From IMG/VR virus record IMGVR_UViG_3300020469_000079, positions 1 to 46,815 of that record: a stretch of 46,815 bases of DNA; one strand, 5' to 3'. Origin of the DNA: a virus. Below the pieces are notes generated by a model. It saw only the letters and a program-made list of their open reading frames with translations. It was not told the DNA's origin and did no database searches. Below, one piece after another: positions 18,912-30,800 of this stretch. Each line of letters starts with the position of its first letter. The first letter of the stretch is position 1. The position numbers were made by a program, and so were the translations under genes.

Positions 18912-20503
18912 TAGAATTGAATAACAAGTTTAACTTCATCGGTTTGGTTAAAGTTTCTATTTATGGGCTTTCTATTTTCATAAAATATAACCTCTCCAGT
19001 TTCTGGCAAATATTCTGGATTTTCACAACTATCAACTTTATATGTTGCACCATCACTAAAACCAGCTATACTTGTAACTGTAACAGATGGCTGTGTAAAA
19101 CTTGATGTAAACTTTTTAAAATTAACTTTTGGAGAACTATTTTGGTGATAGTATAATCTTTCATTAATATTATCGGCATAATCTAACCAAGCTCGTGCTC
19201 CTGTATCTGCTTGTTCAATAATAAAATCTCTACCGATATAATCTCTTTGTAATGTTCCGGGTTCAAGCTGAAGATATTTTAAAGAATCATATGCTTCTTC
19301 AGGAGTGTACAATCCTGGAGGACTTGCAGGATCATTATCAAGTGCATTGTCAGTAAATGATCTTTCTGGATTTTTAACTAGACTAATTTGACGAACATCC
19401 ACGTTGTAACCAACAGGAGCTTCTCCATCAACATCACCCACAAAATCGACTGCAATGCCGGCATAGAAAGATGGTAGATCATTGTCTGGATATCTTCCTA
19501 AACCTTCATACGACAATACGTATGGCACGATATCAATTGATTCATCTACTACTCCATCAACTTCAACTACCACTGATGCTGACAAGTAATCAGCTGCCCA
19601 TGTAATTTGATTATTACTATCTACTTTATATCGAATTGATTCAATTCCACCGCTTTGTAAAAATACAGTGTTAAAGTTTGATTCTGATTGATCTTGATCA
19701 GCGAAATCATATATTACCACATCAGTAGCAATAGGTTCAATATTAAATGGAGTTGTCTTCGCTCGAGTTGTTCCTAGAATTTTTATTTTAGTATTAGCTA
19801 ATGATGCATTAGTTCCACCATTAACAATTTTAAAACCGTATATTAAACCACCAGTTTGTTTTATTTTAGTATCTGCAACTTGTTCGGAAGTAGGATATGT
19901 GTAATTTACAAATTGATCTGTATAAAATTTAGAATCTTCATCTAAAGATGATACATATGCCCAAACATAACCTTCTCCATTATCAATTGGTTGAGGTGTA
20001 TGATAGGTTAATCTATCTGTTGTTGCACCAGATGCTACTGGAATTGCAGTTGTTGATTCTATTGCTTCTCCATTACTATCGGTATTTGATAAACAAAAAT
20101 ATATTCTATCATTTGAAGTAACATAACATGGATAGTATGCAACACCGTCAATAGTTTCATAATCAAAACTCTTAGGATCTGTTGGATCAAAAACTTTATA
20201 AATTCGATTAGCTGCCCAATTATTTCGAGGAATAACATTAAAAACTTCTGCTGAATCTGTTTTTACAAGAATCATTAAATTTTTTAATACGTCGATCTTA
20301 TTGACAGTTGTATCAACTGGCAAAGGAGCAGCGAATTGTCTACTGTACTCTGTCACTTGATTTCCTAAAGAATCTACTGTATCAGGCCAACTATCTGTCT
20401 TACCTAATCCAATAAAATAATCATCTGCGTTAGATGTCTTAATATCACTTGTAAATAACGCTCTTGCGTTTTTTCTAAATTCTGATGTAATTATTGCTGC
20501 CAT
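18911..20503 (-). CDS. gp8: Baseplate wedge protein gp8
   Basis: This 530-aa protein matches T4 gp8 (334 aa) at both ends and in the middle: an N-terminal IITSEFRKNARALF (T4: IVTSKFRTEKML), FIGLGKTDSWPD (T4: FITFGRSEPW), VIPRNNWAANRIY, DNGEGYVWAYVSSL, and a C-terminal ENRKPINRNFNQTDEVKLVI matching the T4 ending. gp8 is a wedge subunit that binds gp7 and gp10 in the baseplate. The extra 200 residues are internal, mostly between the central GEGYVW motif and the C-terminus. A perfect late octamer lies 7 nt before the ATG; the downstream DUF4815 gene starts in a TAATG overlap and is probably translated by coupling. Confidence 0.9.
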   Translation of the reverse strand: MAAIITSEFRKNARALFTSDIKTSNADDYFIGLGKTDSWPDTVDSLGNQVTEYSRQFAAPLPVDTTVNKIDVLKNLMILVKTDSAEVFNVIPRNNWAANRIYKVFDPTDPKSFDYETIDGVAYYPCYVTSNDRIYFCLSNTDSNGEAIESTTAIPVASGATTDRLTYHTPQPIDNGEGYVWAYVSSLDEDSKFYTDQFVNYTYPTSEQVADTKIKQTGGLIYGFKIVNGGTNASLANTKIKILGTTRAKTTPFNIEPIATDVVIYDFADQDQSESNFNTVFLQSGGIESIRYKVDSNNQITWAADYLSASVVVEVDGVVDESIDIVPYVLSYEGLGRYPDNDLPSFYAGIAVDFVGDVDGEAPVGYNVDVRQISLVKNPERSFTDNALDNDPASPPGLYTPEEAYDSLKYLQLEPGTLQRDYIGRDFIIEQADTGARAWLDYADNINERLYYHQNSSPKVNFKKFTSSFTQPSVTVTSIAGFSDGATYKVDSCENPEYLPETGEVIFYENRKPINRNFNQTDEVKLVIQF

Positions 20504-20509
20504 ATCTTT

Positions 20510-20517
20510 TATTTATA
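20510..20517 (-). promoter_or_regulatory. Late promoter octamer for gp8 unit
   Basis: Perfect TATAAATA on the minus strand, 7 nt from the gp8 ATG at 20503. It probably drives gp8, the DUF4815 gene and the small coiled-coil gene, which have no octamers of their own. Confidence 0.72.
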
Positions 20518-20546
20518 TAAATTTAAAATGTTACTTTAGTTATTAA

Positions 20547-23500
20547 TTATGCTATCCTCCTCCACATGTAGATTGTTATGTAGGGTGGCATATTATTGTG
20601 AGCGGCTCCTCCACCTGTTGCATCTGTTCTAACAGTTGTTTCGCGATCATCTTTGGTAAATTCAAATGGGGACAGGGATTGACTATTGACATTGCCATTA
20701 GCTGCTCCACAAACGTGAGAGTGAGATGGCATTTGAGCTATAGTTAAAGTATGTGTTTTATTACCACCTGTTTTTCCTGCTTTATTAAAATCACTGTCAG
20801 CGGTATTAACACCGATTGGCATTCTACCCTTTCCGTATTCTGACCATGTACCGAAACCAAATAACGTATTAGGATTAGTAGCAACACTACTTGTATACAA
20901 TACTCCTACTGGATATACTTTCTTAAGTAATGTTACTTGAATATCTGGCATGCGCACTTCTGCAAAAGTATCATCAACATATTTCTTTGTTGCTGCATGA
21001 TTATTTGACGTTGGAGCAGATACCGAAATCTGGGTGTTTGGTTTGAGAAATGATGATGCATGCAATCCATCGAGTTTATCAGCATCTAATCCAGAACCAA
21101 ATCCATCATTGCCACCGTGGAAAACTGTATTTCCGGAAATTGTAATTCCATCACCTTTAATAACTGTTTCATTATGGCCGCCTGAGGCTCCACCTTGCCA
21201 ATTAGAAACTTTTGGAGTATTTACACTTAATCCTTGTTCAGCATTTACATAAACATACTCGTTGACTTGACCACTAACTTTACCGGCTGATTCACCAGCA
21301 TTTAAAATAAGTTCTTGGGTTGTTGATGTCCGTATCTCTTTTGTTTTAACTAATGTTTGTGGAGTAATAGTATTGGGGATTTTACTATCAGGAATTTCTC
21401 CATTTAAATTTGCTGGAGTTAAATAGTATGAACTTTCTTGTCCGTCAAGTAAATCAGCATCCAATCCAGAACCAGCTCCATCATTTCCACCATGGAAAAC
21501 TGTATTACCGCCAATACTAATATTTGTACCAGTAATAATTGTTTCATTAAAACCTCCTGCGGCTCCACCTTGCCAATTAGAAACTTTTGGAGTATTTACA
21601 CTCAATCCGCCTTCAGCATTTATATAAACATACTCATTAACTTGATTCGGAACTTTACCACTTGATTCACCAGCACTTATAACAATTTCCTGTTCCCCAA
21701 AGTCATTCTCGTTTTGACTGGTTCCAGGTAATATCTCTCGAGTTCGAACTGATGTCATCGGTGTGATTACATCAGGAAGTCTACTATCTGAAATAGTTCC
21801 AGTATTTAAATTTGATGCATTTCTAAAGAAAACAGAGTCTAATCCATCGAGTTTATCGGCATCTAATCCAGAACCAGATCCAACATTTCCAGTATGGTAA
21901 ATTGTATTACCTTTATACGAAAACTCGCTATTGGCTATTTTTAGAAGTTCTACTGGCGCCACTGTTCCATGAGGACTCATGACGAACCTAAAGAATTCAT
22001 TATTGTTATCTCCGATTTCAAACTCTAAACGACAATCTGGATCTCTATCACCTGTGTTATAAAATTTAATTGATGCAAAATCGCTATTATTACTCCAAGC
22101 TAAACCATTGCCGCTTTGAGTATTCCACGTAAGATCACCAGTCATATTATCTCCGGCTACTGCGACATAGCTAAGATCTGGATAAACTTTTGCAATCTCT
22201 GTGGCTACATATTCTTTTGTAGTAAGTGCTTTATTATTACTACTAATAATAGTTGTAGTTTGATCTGGAGCAATTACTTTACCTCTAACTTCTACACCGC
22301 CAGTATAATCTCTTGCATGATTGATAGTTAACTTATCTCCAACACCATGAACAAGTGCTCTACCGTTATGTGTTTTACCTGTTCCAGCACGAGTAGGATT
22401 GAATATTTTAAAGTCTGGTCCGGTTTGAGTTATTTGACCACCAACACTTAAATTATCGCCTACAGTGGCAATATCAGTAACTTCTAAATTATCCGGAATG
22501 ATAACAGTTGTACTGTTCCATTGTGGTCCACCAGGTGTAAGATCTCCAGGAGCGATTACTTTACTATCAACGTATTCTTTATTGATTAAATGATTTGCTT
22601 GTGTACCTTGAATAGGCAATATAACTCTTCTGGATTTAGAATCAATTTCAAGTGTTATTGAGTTAGCTCTTTCATTTCTAAAGGTGTGTTTATCTGCATC
22701 ATAATAAGCAAAACTTCGGTTACTAGCATTATTAATTCCGAATAATTTAATAGTAGCACCATTTGCATCTGTTGTGCCACCTCGAAGAGTTAAATTAGCA
22801 GTATCGCCGTTCCTTCTAATTACACCAGTTTCAGAAATAATATCGCCATCAACCTGAAAATTACCGCTAGATGTAAATTTACCTACTGTTTCTGTGCCTA
22901 TTCTAAAATAAATATTACTACCTTCATCAAGTGAACCTAAATGAAGATTATCGCCCTTTTGATATATTTCGTTATTGTCAATACCAATACCGTAAGAAGG
23001 TGTACCTAGAAGAAGATGGCCATTCGAAATATTTCCACCATTAATTGTAGAAGTTCCATTGCCACTAATTGTAAGTGCATGCCGAATGGTTGCGCGTGAT
23101 CCTGTTAGTACAAAATCACGACCATTTGAAGTCGAACCAAGCACAAGAGATCCATGACTATTTCTAATTAATAATTCTCCAGAACTTCCGGTATTTCTTA
23201 TAATAGATGCAAATCCACGCGATAAATCGTTAGTAGTTTGAGGACCGCGTAAAATTATTTGAGATCTACTATCATTTGATGCTGCATTTCCAATAGTTGT
23301 TGTTGTTCCTGCAACGTTTAAATCACCGCTTACTTGAACTTTACCAGTGTTGTCCCAATGTGGTCCAATTAATTCAATCTTTGGACTTGTTATTGCTTCA
23401 TCAACTATTTCAGGAGTATCGACCGAATTATCAGTCATATGACGTATTTCAATCGCATTATCTTGAATCTTATCCTCACCGATGGGATTAAGAAGAATAT

Positions 23501-24788
23501 CAGCTCTATCTACATACTCTTTTGTTACGACTGATTTTTTACCGCCAGCAGTAATATTAGAGAGAAACATATCATCAACCGTGACAACTCCTCTAATACT
23601 TACTCCTCCAGAGAAATCATTTAAAAAATTAATAGATAACTTATCGTTACTGCCGTGAACAAGAGCTCGACCGCTATGATTTCTATTAGGAGAAGATGAA
23701 CTATTAAATATACTAAATGCTTGTCCCTTTTGTGAGATATTTCCATTAGCTACAATATTACTGATAACATTTAAACTGTTTGGAATATTTACATTACTAG
23801 CATCCCACGATGGACCATTGGGAGATATTTTATCAGGAGTTACGGCATTATCAATGATCTTATCGGTTTCGACCGCATTTATTCCAAGCGTACGAGCATT
23901 GATTGCTCCAGTTTCAAGATTACCGTTTTTTACACCTTTACTTACAATTTTATCAGTATTTATCGCATTATCAGCAATAAGCTCTCTTCTAATTGCAAGG
24001 TTACGTATATTTAAACGATTTTCACTATCGCTGGTATTAATTCGAAAGTGATCAAGATTTACTTGATCTGTTCCAATTTTAGTATTACGGTCAACAGTAG
24101 TAAGATCAAATTCTTCTTCGATCTTCTTAAATGTATTTAGTTCAGGTTTAACACCATCTAATAAATTTACAAAATCTTGTGCAACTTCGGTGTTTAATCT
24201 GAAGTTAACTAATACATGAGAACCAGTTCGTGTGTAGTCTTCAGCATCAGTAGTAAAAGGCACATTTCCATTATTTGTGTCTAAAGATATACCTTTATCT
24301 TGATCACCAAAATATTCTTTAATTGCAGAATTAGAATTATTAAATAATAAATCTTCTTTAGCTTCTCTATTTTTCTCAATTGCAAAAGCTGTAGCTAATT
24401 GTGAATCGGTACTTATAAAATTTTCAGTAGAATCAATATATCCATCTGGATGAATATGACTAAATGCTACATCGCTATCTTCAATAACATACTTTTGAAT
24501 CCTGAGAGTTTGTGTAGCGCCAGCTTCGTCGATGTATTCTAATGTAAAAAACTTATTACTTGGATTTGTACCAGCGGCACGTTCTTCACCTTCAGTAATA
24601 ACAAGACTTGTTAATTTTTCAAATCCATCACCACTTTGAAAAAGTGTATCTAATCTAATCTTAAATGTCTGATAAGCTGTAACGTCGCTAGAAGAATTTC
24701 CACTGCCTCCATCAATTATAGGGAAAAATTCATCTCCAATAATATCACTCTGTACGCGTTCGGTTAAATTTGAAATTTTTGTACTCAT
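20547..24788 (-). CDS. Short tail fibre-like protein with gp12-type collar tip
   Basis: This is a 1413-aa fibre. The N-terminus (MSTKISNLTERVQSDIIGDE) is followed by a large region of duplicated modules: two copies of a block with GRALVHG and KEYV, and two of a block ending VFHGGNDG.GSGLDAD. The C-terminal 130 residues form a tail-collar domain: VYPVGVLYTSS, FGFGTWSEYGKGRMPIG, then HTLTIAQMPSHSHV with H1356 and H1358, and AAHNNMPPYITIYMWRR with H1397. In T4 gp12 a comparable HxH pattern binds metal in the trimeric tip that grips the host surface. By analogy this is the short tail fibre, but it is much longer than gp12 (527 aa) and lies between gp7 and gp8 rather than after gp11. Confidence 0.72.
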   Translation of the reverse strand: MSTKISNLTERVQSDIIGDEFFPIIDGGSGNSSSDVTAYQTFKIRLDTLFQSGDGFEKLTSLVITEGEERAAGTNPSNKFFTLEYIDEAGATQTLRIQKYVIEDSDVAFSHIHPDGYIDSTENFISTDSQLATAFAIEKNREAKEDLLFNNSNSAIKEYFGDQDKGISLDTNNGNVPFTTDAEDYTRTGSHVLVNFRLNTEVAQDFVNLLDGVKPELNTFKKIEEEFDLTTVDRNTKIGTDQVNLDHFRINTSDSENRLNIRNLAIRRELIADNAINTDKIVSKGVKNGNLETGAINARTLGINAVETDKIIDNAVTPDKISPNGPSWDASNVNIPNSLNVISNIVANGNISQKGQAFSIFNSSSSPNRNHSGRALVHGSNDKLSINFLNDFSGGVSIRGVVTVDDMFLSNITAGGKKSVVTKEYVDRADILLNPIGEDKIQDNAIEIRHMTDNSVDTPEIVDEAITSPKIELIGPHWDNTGKVQVSGDLNVAGTTTTIGNAASNDSRSQIILRGPQTTNDLSRGFASIIRNTGSSGELLIRNSHGSLVLGSTSNGRDFVLTGSRATIRHALTISGNGTSTINGGNISNGHLLLGTPSYGIGIDNNEIYQKGDNLHLGSLDEGSNIYFRIGTETVGKFTSSGNFQVDGDIISETGVIRRNGDTANLTLRGGTTDANGATIKLFGINNASNRSFAYYDADKHTFRNERANSITLEIDSKSRRVILPIQGTQANHLINKEYVDSKVIAPGDLTPGGPQWNSTTVIIPDNLEVTDIATVGDNLSVGGQITQTGPDFKIFNPTRAGTGKTHNGRALVHGVGDKLTINHARDYTGGVEVRGKVIAPDQTTTIISSNNKALTTKEYVATEIAKVYPDLSYVAVAGDNMTGDLTWNTQSGNGLAWSNNSDFASIKFYNTGDRDPDCRLEFEIGDNNNEFFRFVMSPHGTVAPVELLKIANSEFSYKGNTIYHTGNVGSGSGLDADKLDGLDSVFFRNASNLNTGTISDSRLPDVITPMTSVRTREILPGTSQNENDFGEQEIVISAGESSGKVPNQVNEYVYINAEGGLSVNTPKVSNWQGGAAGGFNETIITGTNISIGGNTVFHGGNDGAGSGLDADLLDGQESSYYLTPANLNGEIPDSKIPNTITPQTLVKTKEIRTSTTQELILNAGESAGKVSGQVNEYVYVNAEQGLSVNTPKVSNWQGGASGGHNETVIKGDGITISGNTVFHGGNDGFGSGLDADKLDGLHASSFLKPNTQISVSAPTSNNHAATKKYVDDTFAEVRMPDIQVTLLKKVYPVGVLYTSSVATNPNTLFGFGTWSEYGKGRMPIGVNTADSDFNKAGKTGGNKTHTLTIAQMPSHSHVCGAANGNVNSQSLSPFEFTKDDRETTVRTDATGGGAAHNNMPPYITIYMWRRIA
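21040..21880 (-). repeat. Two tandem fibre modules of about 130 aa
   Basis: Within the 1413-aa fibre, two adjacent blocks each read ITPxTxVxTxEI, then SAGES or NAGES, GKVxxQVNEYVYxNAE, GLSVNTPKVSNWQGGA and VFHGGNDGxGSGLDAD. They are well conserved tandem direct repeats at both protein and DNA level. Confidence 0.65.
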
Positions 24789-24794
24789 TAATTC

Positions 24795-24802
24795 TATTTA
24801 TA
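24795..24802 (-). promoter_or_regulatory. Late promoter octamer for gp12-like fibre
   Basis: Perfect TATAAATA on the minus strand, 7 nt from the ATG at 24788. The octamer falls just before the stop of the upstream gp7-like gene (24808), inside an 19-nt intergenic gap. Confidence 0.72.
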
Positions 24803-24807
24803 TGTTT

Positions 24808-27800
24808 TTAAGTGCTAATAGTAACTGTAGCTACAGTTTGTTGTGTATTATCTGGAGGACTACTATAAGGATCGACAACCGTATATATTTCTCCAGTTCT
24901 AAATAGCTGATCTAATTCTGGATTAGATGGAAGAGTTACATCGGGAGATTTACTTGTATTTATAGCACCTCTCCAAGCAATCGATATGGTGTTTCCACTA
25001 TTTGAAGTAGCAACTATTAATCCTTCGATTGTAAGATTATCTCCAGCATCATTAACAATATCTTGATATACTCTGTCTCCGTGATTTAATTGTGAACCAG
25101 CAGAGAACGAATTAATATTAAAATCAACTGGAGAAGATACGTCATAATCATTTGTTGGATCATTGTAGAAATTCACAATATCATCAAGAAGAATTCCTTC
25201 ATCTACACCAAATGGTGATGAATCACTTTCAAGATATATACCATCTCCACTTTCTGTTGAAAGTTGATTTCTCTTTCTAATAAGAGAACTAACATTTATA
25301 AAGACGTCTCTCTCAGAGAGTGCTCCTTTAATAGTTAAATCAAGATATGGACCAATACCACCTTCATCTTTAAATTTTAGATTTTGCTCGTAATCGTTTT
25401 TAGTAAAATCTTTATGTGATACTAATGAAGGTATAACATATTTGAATACCATAAGTACCGCTCTCATAAACATCTCAGAGTTGATATCTTCAGTACTTCT
25501 ATCTTGTAATAAATATGCTGCTTCTTGTTCTTCAGTTCCATAAACATCCATCACTTCATCTCTTCTTTTTACTTTAGTCGTAGTAATAGTTGCTAGTGTA
25601 TTTCTAGCTGGACTATCAGGACCAAAATACTCTATATCAATCGTTGAAGTAAGTGGATCAGCATATATAGAATCATATATACTAAACGATTTAATTACTC
25701 CAGTATATTCCATTACTCCAGCTGAGTTCACTCCTGCAGGAGAAATGCTTGATATAATGCCTCTTTTTTGTAAACTACGAGCAGGACTATTAGTATCATT
25801 TGGATCTGGTGTATCGGCACCAGATGAAACTATATCTCCTACTTCAAATGGAACTCCGGGATTTGATCCTACAGTGTCTCCTGATGACGTCAATAGTCTA
25901 AATTCAATATCACCAGACTCAGATCCATTTTCAAAATATGAATATGTGTATTTAGATGCTAAGTTATTTCCAGGAACAGATCTTGCTAATTGGGTCCATA
26001 ATCCAGCTTCAAATATAAATCGTCTTACTCTTATATCTCCTTGTAACCAACCAGGTTGGAAAATAGGCAGATGATATCCACCTGAATCAGATGGCGCAAC
26101 AAGAGATTCAAGCCATCTCATATCTTCTAATGGCTGTTTAGTTCTAAATGGAGATAAAAATTCCTCTTCAATACGAAGAAGATTTACATTTTGTCGAGTC
26201 TTAGTATCAAATAATATAGACTTAGGACCGTACCAATGATTGTCTCGTATAACAAGAAGAATAACGCTTGCAAAGAATTTTAGACCAGCTGGATGAACTA
26301 AATTTAAAAAGACATCTTCCCAATTATCTACTCTTAATCCACTCTGAATATTATACGAGAATTTTTGCCAAAAATTACTATCTTGAATTCTTCCTGTTGA
26401 AGATAGTCTTCCTTTTTTATTTGTGTATTCACCAACATATTCTAAACTCCATCTATGAAATGCAGGAGCATTATTTAATAAAGTATTTAATCGACCATCT
26501 CCCCAATATACAACTTCTTCACCAGTAATACTATTTCCGTAATCGACTGTTACAATTAATCCTGTATTTTCTGCTGGTATTATCGTAGGAGGACTACTAC
26601 TTTCATCGACTGTGTCGATTTTAAATTCGGGTTCTTCGTATCTTAAAAATGAATTAAATGAATGACCATCTAAATCTGTAAATTGAAAAGTATGATTCGC
26701 GCCTGGAATAGATCTGACCTTCGTGGCTCCTGAAGCAGTTCCTCTTATTCGATCAAATACAATTTTATAAAACTTTTTAACATTATTGGCTATAAATTCT
26801 TTAACTAATGTAGTTGATGCATTACTTATAGCATCAACGTAATACTGTGAATGACTAATATCACCATTATAGTAGTTACTTCCATTTACACCATTTCTAC
26901 CAAGAACAAAATTTGATTCAGGAGATATAGTTAAGTGCCGAAGAGTATTTCCTGATATTATTCTTTCATAATTATTATTATCATCAGTACTAATTTCAAT
27001 ATATCCATTATATCTATCTGCCCTTCCTCTTAATATAATTGTTTGAAATTCGTTTGTTGTAACTGTTTGATTATTTGCATATACTTCTGAAGAAGGAGCA
27101 GTAGACACAACAAAATCTGGGCTATACTCAGTACTATTTTTATAGTAGCCAACCGTAGTTTCATCATTAGTATAAACATACTCTATCATCGGTTTTTCAA
27201 TCGATGTTGTATGTATTATGTGCGGATATGAAAATACTGCGTTATACGATGGAGATCTATCAACAATTTTAAGTACAGCGCTATTACTTATTCTTCCTCC
27301 ATAAGAAGATACTTCTGAGTAACCTTCTTCCGGTTTAGCAAATGGAATTAAACGAATATATGTTTCACTTATCTTTTTATAAACATCGTATTTTACATTT
27401 GTAGCATTTTCAGTAGATGAAAATGTTGAAGTTGGTCCATTTAATATTTTATTGGCACTATTTGGTTCTAAAGAAATTGCGAATGATTCATCTTTATTAT
27501 CAATGGCGATATTTACTCCATAATTTAAACCAATTCTAAAATCATCATCGTTTGTTTGTACAAATGGTATTGATGGAGTTAACTCGTGTTTTACTTTCCA
27601 TGTGTTTTGAGCAGTGGTATATTGGCTTTCAATATAATAAAGTTTTGCTTGACTATTGTGTTGTACTTTGTTATATACATTTGAAAAATTATATTGATCT
27701 ACAAACTGCTTAGCATTATTTAATCCACCAGTTGCTATAAGAAAATCATCGCCAAAGAATTTATATGAATATAGTCTAGAACCATTATGTGTAATATAGC

Positions 27801-30800
27801 TATCAACAGTATTTGTTACAGATTCAAAAGTATTATAATAATTTTTCCAACCTGCATCCGTTATTTTTTCCCATATATTAATTCCATAATTAGTTACTTT
27901 TATAATAACTGAACCAGTTTCGTTTATTTCAAATTTTCCTCCATCCAGCAATGAATTAATGCCTGTTGTAACAGTTTCAGTATAATTACTTGATAAGTTT
28001 CTTTCTATTGCTTCAAATTCTATGTGTGTAAGTTCTTTATTATACAATGCAAGATGAGAAAATGCTATATCATTATGAAGAGTAAATTGAGATAATTGAG
28101 TAATACCATGAACAGGAACATTAACACTCGGCGGACTATCTTCGAAATCAATAAACTTAGATCTTTTAAATCCGTTTAAAGCATAACGTAATCCAGTAAT
28201 TATATTGTTTTCATTTGCAGTAAATTCAACTATTAAATTATTCCACGTTGATCTTTTTATTTGACTATTAAAATATTCATCACTAAATATTTCTAATGGA
28301 TTATCATCAAGAATAATATTAGTATCTATTTTATCTAATAATATAGTTTGATCAGGTTTTCCTGATTCTTGTGAAATAATTTGTAATTTTCTAACTAAGT
28401 TATCACGAACAATACGAAGAGTAATATTTCCGATACTTAATATATTGTCAACTGACTCAAATCTATCACGCGTTTTAAATCGAAGAGATATGGCAAATTT
28501 GTTTGAAACATCTAATCGAATTCCAGATCCAACACTTTTAGCGGGTGGTCTAAATATAACACCTGTATCTTTTAAAGTATTTGCAACTACTGTATCAGCT
28601 CTAAATCGAATTAAACCGCTTGTTGATGACCATTGTCCATCTACTAATTTTTTACTAATATCGAATTCTATATCGGGTTCAGGCGGATTTGAATAAGTAT
28701 TAGGTAAAGTTAGATAGTTTTCTGTCGACCATGAATTGTTTCTTCCTATAGTATATACTTGAATAATTTGAGCAATATCAACATTGTTAAAAGTATGTGT
28801 ACCAACTACAATTCGCGCATTGTTAATTTTTACATGTGCAAAATCTGCTGATCCTACGTGTGTGGCTGGAAGGTTTAAAGATACTGTTTGATGAAAATTA
28901 TATTGATTGTACTCATCTAATTTAAATATAACTAATCGAGATGCTCCATCATTAATTCTTCCATCTTGAGCTTTTACAGGTCGATCGAGTAAAACAAGAT
29001 GCGTTCCATGAACTGCATAATCTAAAATATCCCATAATCTTTCTTCACCATAAAGCGTAGTATCTCCAATTGTAATATCTTGCCAAGGAGTATATTCTCC
29101 ATTATGCTTATAATATATTGACAAATAACCTCGATTGTGCAAAGTAAATAAATGATCATTATTGTTTTTAACATACTCACAATGAGGTAATACTGGAAGA
29201 CTCGCATCTCCAGGTTTAGATGATTTAATCCATTTTGTTCCAATGTCGTATGGATTTACAGTTGTAATATCTGATTCCCAATCACTGTAATATGATATGC
29301 GACTTTCGTTTTTAATAGACCATCTACTGGTTGTATCTAAAGGATTTTTCTCAGCATGTATAAATGTTCCGATTGTAGCATTAATCGCAACTTGAAATAC
29401 ATCTACCTTTCCTCGATTTTCACCAGCTTGGTCATTTTCAGGAGATCCGACAACTACACGAGTTCCTGTTCCGTTTATACTTACACTTTCTCCTGCGTTT
29501 CCTGTATCTCCAAATCCTTGAATTGTTGCTCCAACCTTTTGCCAAGTTTGTAATGTAGATTGATAAGAAAAGGTTTGTACATGCCCAGAATTATTTCCAT
29601 TTTCATCATTATCTGGTGCTCCAATGACAATCACGTCTCCATTTGTATTTAAAGCAACACTTGATCCAAAGTCGTCATTTATATTTTCTCCTTCGAGTGT
29701 TTGACCAAATTGAACCCACTTATCTTGATTGTTAAGAGAATATATTTTAACTTCTCCTTTATATCCTTCCTGTGTTCTATCACCAAGGATTCCAACTGCA
29801 AGTGTTCTTCCATCATTACTTAAACTTAACGGAATTTTACCTCTATTAAGTCTAGCTTGCGGTATAAATTGTAAAGCTGTGCCGAGTTGAGTCCATGATG
29901 TTGTGCCTTCTTTATTAAAGTATGCTTTTACAGACATTAATATTTCATCAAATTCATTTATTTTATGAGTACCAACAATAAGAATTCTGCCATCATTGCT
30001 TAATCTAACAGTTGTTCCACTTAATGGATCATTATTGGGTTCTGTAATATTAGTGCCGATTTGACTCCATGCTGAATTGCTATATTCATAAACTACAACC
30101 TCATTTAATGCTCTATCTGTAAATCTATCACCAATATGTTTTCCTCCGTCATCTGCTCCAAATTGTGGACTTGTGCCAGTTTCAATAGTAAAAGAATTTG
30201 AAGTAATTGCTGGTCCACTTCTTACGTAAGTAATAGTTGATGTATCTGGTTTAGAACTAATTTCAAATAGTCCATCGTATTGATGTGATACGCCACTTAC
30301 ATATACGTGAGTAGAAGCGGCATCAAATTCTCCACCAACAGCAATAGTGGCTATTGTTCCATCAGAGCTAAATGAAAGAGTTGGATTTGCAGGTAAAAGT
30401 TGTGTATAGTCAGCAATTCGATCTCCATTAATATCGTCAAATGGAAAGTCAGTATCTCCAAGAGATGCACTAATATTTCCTGGAGCTGATTGAAAATTAT
30501 TAATTACCCAGCCAATTTGAAGACCAGATCCGGCAGTAGGCTCAAATTCAATTCGATAGGTTGTTGGGCCAGATTCATCGGTAAAACTATAAGTGGGCTT
30601 ACTGTGTACGGTCGAATTGGTTTTTGTATATGTATTTCCATTATAAACAAAACTAGTAATAGCTGCGCTAGCAACTTTAATGTTATGTGTTGTGGTAAAT
30701 CCATTAAAATCTTCTAAAAGTATACCATCTTCATCTTGAGTTCCGATATCATAATCAATATTTGGATCTGCACCAGAACCAATAGCTACGCGATCACCAG

